A DNA stretch of 64,000 bases from Labia minor (Eukaryota > Arthropoda > Insecta > Dermaptera > Spongiphoridae): assembly GCA_963082975.1 (NCBI GenBank), contig OY720347.1, positions 47,740,655-47,804,654 of the forward strand. The letters run 5' to 3'. The first letter of the stretch is position 1; each line of letters begins with the position of its first letter. Below, piece by piece: positions 36,912 through 46,532 of the stretch. The translations under genes were made by a program, and so were the position numbers. The notes beneath the pieces were generated by a model. The model had not been told where the DNA came from and did no database searches. It saw only the letters and a program-made list of their open reading frames with translations.

Positions 36912-37513
36912 TTATATTTAAGTTATATTAATTTTAATTAGATTGATGTAATGATCTAATATTAATATTGGTGTGAATGATTGTAATAATATTGAATAAT
37001 AAATGGTATTTGATACAATTTTGTTATTTATTTATGAAAGGGTCGAGCGATAGCTCGGTGTTCGATGTATATATAATATAGGATCAATTATTTTATTTAA
37101 TCAAGTAAATTTGAAAAGGTTTTTATATATTGAAATGAAAATCAATTTATTTTAATTTATTTGAAACATTTTAGGAAACAAATTTTTAATGGGTCATTTT
37201 AAGAAATCCAATTTTATCATTGTCTAAAATAAAAAAACAGAATATATTATTTTAAATTTTTTATGAATAATAAAATATTTTCAAAATGTCAATTAAAATG
37301 ACTAAATTATATTATTTTTTGTTTTTGTTAAAATTATTTATTACAACTATATTTTAAGAAAAAAAATGATTTGTAGGTTATATAAAAATTAAAATATGAA
37401 TTTTTAGATAAATAATAAAAAGGAGATGTTTATATTTTTTTATTTTTAATTTTTAATAAATTTTCTTTTTTGATATGAGATTTTATTAAAAAATTGTATA
37501 TCAATATTTTTTA

Positions 37514-37705
37514 AAGGGTCGAGCAATAGCTCGGTGTCCCAGGTATTAATATTACCAGCCAAATTCAATAATAATGAATCATTTTTTTTAACTTAAGTAC
37601 CGAGCAGAGGCTCGGGGTCCCGGTATTAATATTATCAGCCAAACCCAATAATAATGAATCATTTTTTTTTAACTTAAGTACCGAGCCGAGGCTCGGGGTC
37701 CCGGT
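37514..37705 (-). repeat. Family B hairpin module, 80-bp tandem dimer
   Basis: AGGGTCGAGCAATAGCTCGG is followed by two tandem copies (period 80 bp, from 37542 and 37622) of GGTATTAATATTA...ACTTAAGTACCGAGC...GGTCCC. Each copy contains the hairpin CCGAGCCGAGGCTCGG or a one-base variant of it. Confidence 0.75.
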
Positions 37706-38014
37706 ACTGTATATTATGTGTACATGACTTTGTGATCTTAAAAATTGTCTAGGTACAACATTTTTATAAAATTCACTACAAGTTTCTGTATAAATCTCAT
37801 TTATGAGATAAAGCAATAAAAAAATTTTCTTAATGAACAGTTGTCAATAAAAATTTACATTATTGTTAAAACATTATAATATAAATTTTAAAATAAATTA
37901 AATAATTTAAATACTTGTTTACTAGGTGTATATAAATGAATATATTCTAATAATTATTTGAATTTATTACTTGAAAATTTTTACTATATATGCATAACTT
38001 CTCAACATAATTAA
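37706..38014. other. AT-rich DNA, nothing recognised
   Basis: No feature seen up to the Helitron 5' end. Confidence 0.5.
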
Positions 38015-38716
38015 TCTATAATATAAAAATGAATCGCAAAATGTTTTGGTAAGCCCATAACTCAATAACACTTGGACCAATTTTGCGAATTCTTTTTTTT
38101 AGTTAGAAAAGAATAATAGGTCAATTGACTCAACTCACATTTTAAAATAGAACAAACTTTATTAGATTTAAAGATTAACTCTTGATCCTTTCTATTTGAA
38201 TGCCAAATCTGAATTTTGATTCTTTCAAATTTGACTCTACATTTTAGTTAGAAATGTTTTTTTTCAGAATTCCACCGAAAAAATCAAATTTATGTAGGTA
38301 TTTAAAAAATAAAAGACAAAGGAAAGAAAAATTAAAATTAAGAAAGGTATGTTCATCAGATTTGTTAGAATTACAAAACAAAGCTAGGGAACCTAAAGTT
38401 AAAAAAAATAATTGATTCTCTGTCTGAGAGAGAAAATATGCTTTTTAAAGATAGGGTCTTACATGCAGCTGGTCGCTCTAAAGAGACCTAAGAAGAAAAA
38501 GAAAAGAGGCTAAAAAAGATAGGATTTATCATACTGACTCTGAGACTCGATCTTCTAAGTCTCATTCAGAGAGAGAAAATAGCCTTTTTAAAAATAGGAT
38601 TTTACATGCAGCAGGTCGCTCTACAGAGACCGAAGAAGAAAAAGAAGAGAGGTTAAAAAAAAGATAGACTTCAGGGGGTACATGGGCAGAGCCCCCGTCT
38701 AGGTGTGAAGAGCTAG
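38015..38716 (+). mobile_element. Helitron type 1, left copy (H1a)
   Basis: 5' end TCTATAATATAAAAATGAAT after A; 3' end GAAGAGCTAG followed by T. The last hairpin is deleted: the sequence jumps from GTGTGAAG straight to AGCTAG, but the GGGCAGAGCCCCC remnant of the first remains. Length 702 bp. It matches H1b (48358-49073) throughout in inverted orientation. Confidence 0.85.
38270..38668 (+). pseudogene. Charged repeat protein remnant in Helitron H1a
   Basis: Homologue of the frame in H1b: PPKKSNLCRYLKNKRQRKEK, then KVCSSDLLELQNKAREPKVK, and two Arg/Glu-rich repeats with LFKDRVLHAAGRS. It is broken by loss of the ATG (ATT here), an extra A in the run after AAAGTT causing a frameshift near 38400, a TAA in the first ETEEEKEERL-type block, and further indels. 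The stop in the first block coincides with that of H1b. Confidence 0.7.
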
Positions 38717-39480
38717 TTAATTTAATATAATTTAAATTCACATTTATATCATATTAAGGACTTTTAGTATTAATATTATATGCTATCTACCTATTAGTTA
38801 TTAGTTATTTAGTTAGTTCTTCAATCACGCTACTGTAAATCTTTGACTTCTAATCACCAAAAGGCCTCCCCACCCTCCCTTTTTTCATAAGACTAAAGTG
38901 TGGGTCTGACGCACTGATAGACAACAACACGTGAAACCAGGATATACTAAAATACTAATTCAAAGGATTCAAATATCATGCAATCATCGAACTGTAAACC
39001 ACCAAAGAACTTTGTGAATTCTACTTATGATACCAATACCCAAACGGTTGAATCGTGATGAGGAATTTTGAACTGAAAATACTATTCACTTAGTCGTGGG
39101 GACCTTCACAACTAGAAGTAAAAGTTTTTTTATTAGCGCAATCTAATAACTGATTTGTGTGGTAGATTGTTAACTATATTAAAACTTCAATTTTTTTCAA
39201 TTATATAATTATATTATCACCATAAATAAAATGATTATATTATATATATATATATATAGATTTATTATTTTTATTATAATTTATCATTCTATTTGCTGTG
39301 CAATAATTTCCACCAATATTGAATATATGTGTTAATGTTTGACTAATTCTAATCAAATTTAAAAAATATATTTCTAATTTGGTCATTCTTTATAAATTTG
39401 TCCTAAATTCAAATTAAATCTACATAAATAATTACATATAATGTAATATAAGTAATAAAATTATATATATAATTATTTTT
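38717..39480. other. Intergenic DNA; less AT-rich at 38820-39120
   Basis: No open frame or repeat match was recognised. (TA)n lies at about 39241-39257. Confidence 0.45.
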
Positions 39481-40140
39481 TACCGACCGACGATAGTAAG
39501 GGAGGTATTGTTTTCACACCAAATTTCACATGTGGAGATTTTTACATATCTCCACGAATCATGCATTTTCTTAACAGAAAAAAGTATTTTTAGCATGATG
39601 TCTGTCCGTCCGTCTGTCCGTCTGTCCGTCCGTCTGTCCGTCCGTCTGTCCGTCCGTATAGATGTGTACAGCCTGAACGGCTGAACGGATTTTGATGAAA
39701 TTTGGTATATTTACTTAATGCATCAGTGGGATGAATTGATCAACTTTTGGTGCAATTCCGGAAACCGGAAGTGGTAGTATTAGCGATCGACGATAAGAAG
39801 GGAAGGGTTATTTTCACACCAAATTTCACATGAGGAGATTTTTTTATATATCACCACGAATCATGCACTTTGTATTGGTTTTATCCTCGAGAAAAATCAT
39901 ATTTATTAGATTTTTCTTGATTTAAAATTATATGACGTCAGCCAGCCATTCATGACGTCACAGCCTGGTCTTACATATATATTATAAATAAAATAAAATT
40001 AAAAATATTTATGTTATATTCATATCTGATTTTTATTACATTAATAGATATATTAAAATTATTTGAAATTGTTTCTGTAGCTGGAAATTAATTTTTCAAA
40101 CCGTCGGTCGGTTCGGACCTGGCCACAGGTCAACTTATTT
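39481..40140 (-). mobile_element. Family A repeat, copy A6 (full length, first of tandem array)
   Basis: Complete in reverse orientation from TACCGACCGACGATAG to AGGTCAACTTATTTTA, with an expanded microsatellite (39601-39657) and both TGACGTCA sites (39933-39940, 39953-39960). This is the fullest copy in the window. Confidence 0.9.
39601..39657. repeat. (TCTGTCCGTCCG)n microsatellite within A6
   Basis: Alternating TCTG and TCCG tetramers, about 57 bp. In other family A copies the tract is shorter or absent, so it is length-variable. Confidence 0.9.
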
Positions 40141-40147
40141 TATTTTT

Positions 40148-40725
40148 ACCGACCGACGATAGTAAGGGAGGTATTGTTTTCACACCAAATTTCACATGTG
40201 GAGATTTTTACATATCCGTCCGTCCGTCTGTCCGTATAGATGTGTACAGCCTGAACGGTTGAACCGATTTTGATGAAATTTGGTATATTTACTTAATGCA
40301 TCAGTGGGATGAATTGATCAACTTTGGGTGCAAATCCGGAAACCGGAAGTGGTAGTATTAGCGATCGACGATAGGAAGGAAAGGGTTATTTTCACACCAA
40401 ATTTCACATGAGGAGATTTTTTTATATATCACCACGAATCATGCACTTTGTATTGGTTTTATCCTCGAGAAAAATCATATTTATTAGATTTTTCTTGATT
40501 TAAAATTATATGACGTCAGCCAGCCATTCATGACGTCACAGCCTGGTCTTACATATATATTATAAATAAAATAAAATTAAAAATATTTATGTTATATTCA
40601 TATCTGATTTTTATTACATTAATAGATATATTAAAATTATTTGAAATTGTTTCTGTAGCTGGAAATTAATTTTTCAAACCGTCGGTCGGTTCGGACCTGG
40701 CCACAGGTCAACTTATTTTATTTTT
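40148..40725 (-). mobile_element. Family A repeat, copy A7 (middle of tandem array)
   Basis: Starts ACCGACCGACGATAG at 40148; the next copy starts at 40726, so the period is 578 bp. It lacks ~88 bp found in A6: TTTTTACATATC is joined directly to CGTCCGTCCG, removing the CATGCATTTTCTTAACAG segment. Both TGACGTCA sites are present (40511-40518, 40531-40538). Confidence 0.9.
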
Positions 40726-41202
40726 ACCGACCGACGATAGTAAGGGAGGTATTGTTTTCACACCAAATTTCACATGTGGAGATTTTTACATATCCGTCCG
40801 TCCGTCTGTCCGTATAGATGTGTACAGCCTGAACGGTTGAACCGATTTTGATGAAATTTGGTATATTTACTTAATGCATCAGTGGGATGAATTGATCAAC
40901 TTTGGGTGCAAATCCGGAAACCGGAAGTGGTAGTATTAGCGATCGACGATAGGAAGGAAAGGGTTATTTTCACACCAAATTTCACATGAGGAGATTTTTT
41001 ACATATTATCACGAATCATTCACTTTGTATTTGTTTTATCTTCGAGAAAAATCATCTTTATTAGTTTTTTTCTTAATTTAAAATTATATGACGTCATCCA
41101 GCCATTCATGACGTCACAGCCTGTTCTTACATATATATTATAAATAAAATAAAATTTAAAATATTTATGTTATATCCATATCTGTTTTTACATTAATAGA
41201 TA
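40726..41202 (-). mobile_element. Family A repeat, copy A8, part left of the Helitron insertion
   Basis: Shares the 88-bp deletion with A7 in its first half, but its second half (TTTACATATTATCACGAATC, TTCGAGAAAAATCATCTTT) is closer to the dispersed copies. It breaks at ATTAATAGATA, where Helitron H2b begins; the rest of the element resumes at 42668. Confidence 0.9.
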
Positions 41203-41412
41203 CTAGCTGCTCCGAGCGCCTTCGGCGCTCTTTACACCTAGACGGGGGCTCCGCCCCCTGTACCCCCGAGTGATACATAGTATTTGGTTGAAAGTCTGTA
41301 TGTAAAAGGTTTTCATCCATTTTGTTTCAATCAGTATAAGTAGATAAGGCATTTATTTGTTTTCTTGTAAAAGATATTTTAATTTAATCAGTAAATTAAT
41401 TATATATTATTA

Positions 41413-41804
41413 TTGTATTTATCTAACTCTGTGTCTCTACAGTTTTCGAAAGTTCTTAGCCGCAGCATCCACATTTCTCTAAGCATCCCTATCCTGAGGT
41501 ACAACCAAATCCTACCCTGTCCCATCTCTCCCATGTCCCTTCCTTCATTGTCCACCCACCTTGGTCCTTGGTCTTCCACCGGATGTTTCCCAATCGGTTT
41601 CTCCCAATTTCTAGTTTCTCCAATTCCAACCACGTCCCCATCCCATCCCAGCCTTCTTAATTTTATAACCTTAACTATATCTGGACATTATTTCTTGTTA
41701 TGCCATCTCCGCCATCCCCCTGTGACCTCATCTTCCTTTGGCCTATAAATGCTGCGAACAATATTAATCTCACAAATACTCCAAATCTTCTCTCGTCTCC
41801 CAGA
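41413..41804 (-). pseudogene. LINE (RTE-like) 3' end carried by Helitron H2b
   Basis: Same passenger as in H2a. Minus-strand blocks are GGWRRWHN, RRLGWDGDVVGIGETRNWEK, GKHPVEDQGPRWVDNEGRDM and GEMGQGRI, across frames. A 77-codon minus frame (41400-41633) covers its last part. It is dead and lacks the polymerase. Confidence 0.75.
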
Positions 41805-41812
41805 GTCATCGA

Positions 41813-41990
41813 TAGGGTGACCAAACGTCCCGTCTTTAGGTGCTCTGTCCCAAAAATGTCTTTGGGACACCCTACATGTATTTTCAATATTTAGGACATT
41901 TCGTTTTTTTTCAAAATTTTTTCAATTTAGTTCTAAAAAAAAGGTATACCGTTTGTCCCGGTTTGGTGTTTTCGAAATATGGTCACCCTA
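41813..41990. mobile_element. hAT-type MITE inside Helitron H2b
   Basis: Inverted copy of the MITE at 31280-31459, with termini TAGGGTGACCA and TGGTCACCCTA. It is flanked by GTCATCGA (41805-41812 and 41991-41998), the reverse complement of the duplication in H2a. Confidence 0.9.
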
Positions 41991-42667
41991 GTCATCGATC
42001 AACATGAAAAATAATTATTTTATATATTTTAATTTCGATCCTCTTTGATGAGATAAGCCCCTTTACTGCATAATATCAGGTGTTACTCAATTACAACGTC
42101 GATTTAAATTCTTCTCGAATATTATTATTCTTCGTGATTAGAGATCTTAAGTATTTAAATATTTATACTTTTTCAAATTCTACATTTTGTATGTTAATTG
42201 TATGTAAGTCGTATCCGTAGCATAATTCTTGAATTTTTTTGTTTAATTACATTTCGGTTGATTTTTCCCCAATTTCTCTAATCATATGTCTCCTCTTCCA
42301 GTCCAATTCATTTACCTATCAATGTTGCATAAGGAATTTAAATTTCTTAATTTGGCTAGAACACTCCATTTTTTAAAATTTTAAATAGAGGGAGAGAGAG
42401 GTTCTAATTATATATATATCTGTTTCTATGACAGCAAAAAAGTAAACAAATTACATACATACAAACACTCTCCTTTATATATATTTCTGGAAAATAGAAC
42501 ACGCGCAGCTCAGCTCAGGAGTTACCTAAGATTCTAATTTCTTTTTTATTTTTCATCATTTGAGGTACCCTTCACCTCAGAAAAATTTGGTTTATTATTT
42601 ACTCCTTGTAGTTTAGGCTATGGAGTTTTTTGCGTACAGACGGACACTATCGTATTAAATATATAGA

Positions 42668-42765
42668 TATTAGAATTATTTGAAATTGTTTCTGTAGCTG
42701 GAAATTAATTTATTTCAAACTGTCGGTCGGTTCTGGCCTGGTCACAGGTCAACTTATTTTATTAG
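42668..42765 (-). mobile_element. Family A repeat, part right of the Helitron insertion (A9)
   Basis: TATTAGAATTATTTGAAATT, then GTTTCTGTAGCTGGAAATTA and the left end up to CAGGTCAACTTATTTTA. This is the missing 5' part of A8, separated from it by H2b. Confidence 0.9.
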
Positions 42766-42811
42766 TTAATATAAGTTTTAATTTTTATTATAATTAAATT
42801 TGAATCTAGGT

Positions 42812-43515
42812 AATAGATCAGAAACCTTAACTGTAGACTCAGCGGAAATTGATCTCGAAGAACCTATGTTATATGAGGTAGAAATGATAATAGGAAAATC
42901 TAAAAATAATAAAGCGACAGGAATAGATGGGATCCCGGCCGAATTTTTCAAATATGAAGGAAAACCTTTAGTAGAGTGAATACACAAATTAGTTCTTTCG
43001 ATCTGGCATAAGGAAAAGATGCCATTAGAATGGCAGGAGGCAGTTATTCTCCCACTCTTTAAGAAAGGAAATAGAACCAACCTCAATAATTATAGGGGAA
43101 TTTCTCTTTTGACGACATCGCATAAGATTCTCTCGAATATTGTTTTATTAAAATTACGACCATATGCGGAGGAGATACTAGGAGAATATCAATGCGAGTT
43201 TAGGCCAAATCGATCGACTTTAGATCAAATATTTTCATTAAGGCAGATATTAGAAAAGAAACGAGAATTCAATGTTTCTGTTCACCAACTTTTTCTAGAC
43301 TTTACAAAAGCATATGACTCAGTAGATCGGAAAAACTTTTTCAAATCTTGTTCTTAATGGGAATTCCAAAAAAACTAGTACGTATGATTCAAATTTGTCT
43401 TGTGAGTAGTAAAGGAAGAGTAAGATGCAGGAATCAATTGTCAGAAACTTTCGAAATCCGAAATGGGTTAAAACAAGGAGACGCATTATCACCAATTAAT
43501 TTAGTTCTGGAATAT
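42812..43515 (+). pseudogene. LINE reverse transcriptase, broken
   Basis: The reading frame from about 42821 gives a non-LTR reverse transcriptase core: KSKNNKATGIDGIPAEFF, WQEAVILPLFKKGN, NYRGISLLTTSHKILSNI, YQCEFRPNRSTLDQIFSLRQ, then motif A LFLDFTKAYDSVDR. The first catalytic Asp codon there is at 43298-43300. After a frameshift near 43345 it continues MGIPKKLVRMIQ and NGLKQGDALSP. It is interrupted by TGA at 42977-42979 and ends before the YADD motif, where an inverted LINE 3' end begins at 43516. The sequence style is RTE/jockey-like. The endonuclease domain is absent. Confidence 0.88.
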
Positions 43516-43735
43516 GTCTATCTATCTATCTCTGTGGCTCTACGGAACTCGAAAGTTCTTGGCCGCAGCAACCACACTTCTCCAAGTGTCCCTATTCTGA
43601 GCCACAACTCTCCAATCCCTCTCCTCTCCCATCTCTCTCACGTCCCTTCCTACATTATCCACCCACCGCGTCCTATATATATTTTTTGTCATTCTATCTT
43701 CTCCCATTCTAGCCACGTGTGCTGCCCACCGTACT
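43516..43735 (-). pseudogene. LINE 3' end, inverted member of a head-to-head pair
   Basis: The minus strand reads RWAAHVARMGEDRMTKNIY, RTRWVDNVGRDVREMGEE, DWRVVAQNRDTWRSVVAAAK, NFRVP, stop, then a (TAGA)n-like tail. This is the conserved C-terminal pattern of RTE-like LINEs. A short deletion occurs between KNIY and RTRW relative to the usual GRPRTRW. Confidence 0.8.
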
Positions 43736-43900
43736 TGGAAGACCAAGGACACGGTGGGTGGATAATGTGGGAAAGGACGTGAGAGAGATGGGAGAGGATA
43801 GGGACTGGAAGGTTGTGGCTCAGAATAGAAATACTTGGAGAGGTGTGGTTGCTGCGGCAAAGAACTTTCGAGTTCCGTAGAGTCTCAGAGATATATAATA
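43736..43900 (+). pseudogene. LINE 3' end, direct member of a head-to-head pair
   Basis: The plus strand encodes GRPRTRWVDNVGKDV, REMGEDRDWKVVAQNRNTWR and VVAAAKNFRVP, then TAG and an AGATATATAATATAGATATA tail. Together with the antisense copy it makes a hairpin with arms of about 140 bp (43527-43672 with 43750-43889). Confidence 0.8.
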
Positions 43901-43906
43901 TAGATA

Positions 43907-44252
43907 TAGTGGTCTTCAAACTGGGAGGCGGGGACTAGTCTTAGGGGAGGCGCAAACATTTGCCACAGTAAGCAATTTTATAAATCATTTTTTTAAAATT
44001 AATAAATATGTTTAATGATAATAAATCAAAAATAATAAAAAAATGTTCTTTTTTTATAATTAATAATTTTTTTAAATTATTTAATTAATTCTGTAAAAAT
44101 TGTCCTTTTTTTATAGTTCGTAACAGTTGTTAATAATTTTTTTAACAGTAAATATTTGTATGTTTTTAAATAATTTTATAAAATTGTAGGGGGGCGCCAA
44201 ATTATAAAATATTTTAGGGGAGCCGCGGTAAAATAAAGTTTGGAAACCACTG
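43907..44252. mobile_element. hAT-like MITE (CAGTGGT termini)
   Basis: Left end TAGTGGTCTTCAAACTGG; right end AAGTTTGGAAACCACTG. GGGAGGCGGGG and GGGGCGCC/AGCCGCGG motifs lie inside. The termini are hAT-like. No clear 8-bp duplication remains, so the boundary is approximate. Confidence 0.65.
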
Positions 44253-44914
44253 CTTTATATAATGATTTAATTTTGTAATAATTTACTATTTTTAATATCA
44301 ATATTAATAAGAAAATAAAATGAAAGTTCAATAAAAATATTTTTTTCATTTATAATTTATCAAGTGTTATTGACAGAAAAAAAAGACATTTTAGATATAG
44401 ATGGATTTTTAAAAATGAGACCCTTAGAAATATTGATTGTGTGGAAATAGATGAGAGTATCAAGATTGCATAATAAGCTTGTTGAAAGGATTAAATAAGG
44501 CTGAAAAGAGCGTCAAGGGTTAAAAAATGCAGGGAAGTGGTAAAGATGACGCTGCTAATTTTTTAAACCAATGAAGATTTATTAATCCAAAAATAGTAAT
44601 TGTTTAAAAATAAGAGAGTAATTAAACTTGATTAATGTATTATAAGTCCTTTAATTTTTGAAACCCTTAATTTAAAATAAAATTAATATAAAAGATATAT
44701 ACATATAGGAAACAAAATAAATGAGTGAAATAAAAACATGTAAAAATTAATTGAAATTAAAATCTAAAAAAACAATGGTATTTCAGAGTATATTTTAATG
44801 AAAAACGAAGATGATGGATACCAATCTTAAAAAAATTTCATATAGTATGCAAATATTAATTAAATTGTTAGCCACATATAAAATACGAAATAATATATAT
44901 TCAAATCATATATA
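44253..44914. other. AT-rich DNA, nothing recognised
   Basis: No gene or repeat boundary seen. Confidence 0.45.
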
Positions 44915-45377
44915 CGAGGGTGGTCTGAAAAGTTTCCGACCTGACCAAGAAAAACGATGTTTTTAAATTTTTTTTTTGCTATATTTTTCAACAAAATCTC
45001 CATCAACACTGATACATTTCTCATATCGGTGTTCTAATTAATTTAATTAATTAATTAATTAATTAAATTTGATTTAATTTAATTTAAGTCTCATCAACAG
45101 TTATGAATCGACGCAAAAATTCGTTTGGATGACGCCTATAGCGCCAAATTGTCGTTAGAAATGGTTTCTCGAAGCAATTTTTGGTCTAACGTTAGGAAAT
45201 GCGGCACCCACGTTGCACACAGCTTTCCATATTCATATGGTTTTGCAAAATATTTCACACACGTTCAGCTGACATCGTACAGGTCTCAGCTATCTTGAAT
45301 TTTGAAAAATAAAACAAAAAGAAATTGAAAAACATCGTTTTTCTTGGTCAGGACGGAAACTTTTCAGACCACCCTCG
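44915..45377 (-). mobile_element. Mariner deletion derivative with ~50-bp perfect-looking termini
   Basis: Flanked by TA. Termini CGAGGGTGGTCTGAAAAGTT and AACTTTTCAGACCACCCTCG, with the match extending to AAAAACGATGTTTTT further inside. Minus-strand translation shows mariner transposase remnants: YGKLCATWVPHFLTLDQK, then EFLRRFITVDET, which contains the first catalytic Asp, and the C-terminal KCISVDGDFVEK. The middle of the gene is gone and replaced by an (ATTA)n-rich tract at about 45035-45090. Well-preserved termini mean it could still be recognised by a related transposase. Confidence 0.88.
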
Positions 45378-45771
45378 TATATATGTTAAAAAAGGATTAG
45401 ATTTAAATAAATTTAGGAAAATAATTATAAAGTATTTATTCAAAATTAAATTTGAAAACAGCCAGAGTGGAATCATTTAGCTGGACTTGGTGAGTTATAC
45501 CTGTAATATTGGGTAAGTTTTGTTGAAATTGCATTAACTTGGGTTACAATTTATTTGAAGATTTCAGTGGATAACATAGTTAAGGGTGTATCTCTGCCTA
45601 TTATTCTGAGTAATTTAGATTGGAATCTTTGGAGAATCTCTATTTTAGTAATGTTCTGGAATCTCATAATTGAATTCCTTAACTCTATATAGCCCTGATA
45701 ATTGTGTAATCAATTAGAAACATTTTAAACTTATTTAATTTTTTTTTAAATTATTTTTATAAAGATAGCGA
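45378..45771. other. AT-rich DNA, nothing recognised
   Basis: No exon or repeat recognised. Confidence 0.45.
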
Positions 45772-45855
45772 TGGGCAGGGCACCTGAGGAAAGAATGGCG
45801 AAAAATATATTGGTGGGGAGACCCAGTGAGAATCGTCCGCTTGGAAGACCAAGGG
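45772..45855 (+). pseudogene. LINE C-terminal fragment
   Basis: The plus strand reads GRAPEERMAKNILVGRPSEN followed by RPLGRPRA, the 'RM.K..L.GRP.G.R..GRPR' signature of the RTE/jockey-like C-terminus. It is about 28 codons long and is joined directly to a family A fragment. Confidence 0.65.
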
Positions 45856-45857
45856 CG

Positions 45858-45920
45858 ATCTATATTGGTTTCAGCCTCGGGAAAAATCTTCTTTGTTAGT
45901 TTTTTCCTTAATTTAAAATA
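45858..45920 (-). repeat. Family A internal fragment
   Basis: TATTGGTTTCAGCCTCGGG and AAAAATCTTCTTTGTTAGTT match the family A segment next to its CRE-like sites, in reverse orientation. Confidence 0.6.
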
Positions 45921-46061
45921 GGAATTTTAATAATAATTAGCTGGAGTGTCCCCACTCGACTAACTCGCCAATTTCAATTGGATTAAATAACATAATAAAT
46001 TATATTTAAATTAAATTTAAATAATTAAATTATAAATTAAAATTAATAAATAATATTTATA

Positions 46062-46532
46062 ATGTTTGGCTCTTTGTCGATGGCACCACGTCACGTGTTG
46101 GCGCGTGATTTGCAGTGTTAAAAAATTAATTCTGGTACTTTCAGGGATTCAATTAAGCTGAAATGCTATATATAGCAGTTTTATACAATTTTTAATGATG
46201 TGAAAAATTATCAAACATATATCTTTATTTTTACGGTCACTTTAGAGAAAAAAAATCAAATCGTTGTAGGTAATGACCCTCTTCCGGTTGACCTACATTT
46301 CTCAAAAGTTGATAGAAAACTACGAATTTTGAATAATGCCCATGTACCAAATTTAATGATTCTAGCTCAAACCGTTTTTGCGTAATCTTGTCTACATACA
46401 AACACACACACCCAGGAAGACATTTTTCTCAATCTTAGTGAAAATGATTCAGGAACCTTCAAAACGTATAAAAACATCAAAATCTCAACATCGAAAATTT
46501 TCGTGATCGCAATACTATCCCCAGCGAGATAG
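46062..46532 (+). repeat. Family D repeat, copy D1
   Basis: A ~470-bp repeat starting ATGTTTGGCTCTTTG. It has CACGTCACGTG (46087-46097), GGTAATGACCCTCTTCCGG, CATGTACCAAATTTAATGAT, a short CA tract, and an end CTATC...GAGATAG. Copy D2 is at 54789-55288 in the same orientation. It shares the 'CCAAATTTCATCA...CCGTT...microsatellite' layout with family A. The 61-codon frame in it is not convincing as a gene. Confidence 0.8.

Larger units (their letters stand above)
41203..42667 (-). mobile_element. Helitron type 2, right copy (H2b)
   Basis: A 1465-bp inverted copy of H2a. In its own orientation it starts TCTATATATTTAATACG at 42667 and ends ...GGAGCAGCTAG at 41203. It interrupts family A copy A8/A9: flanking sequence ...ATTAATAGATA and TATTAGAATTATTTG joins to give the uninterrupted family A sequence without loss or duplication of a base. 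Versus H2a it lacks the (GT)n tract and has about 70 extra bp around 42122-42192. Confidence 0.93.

Noticed and set aside
37565..37816. 83-codon minus-strand frame with a repeated GTPSLxSVLKLKK peptide
   Set aside because: The peptide repeat only reflects the 80-bp DNA tandem dimer; the DNA is a hairpin repeat also present elsewhere without an open frame.
39601..39657. CRISPR-like or telomeric array
   Set aside because: It is a simple tetramer microsatellite inside family A, without spacers of constant length and not a telomere motif.
30648..42667. Polinton/Maverick or other large transposon with ~1.4-kb terminal inverted repeats
   Set aside because: The arms have Helitron ends at both sides of each arm, and the 9.1-kb spacer has none of the expected polymerase, integrase or capsid-type genes. 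Two independent Helitrons explain it better.
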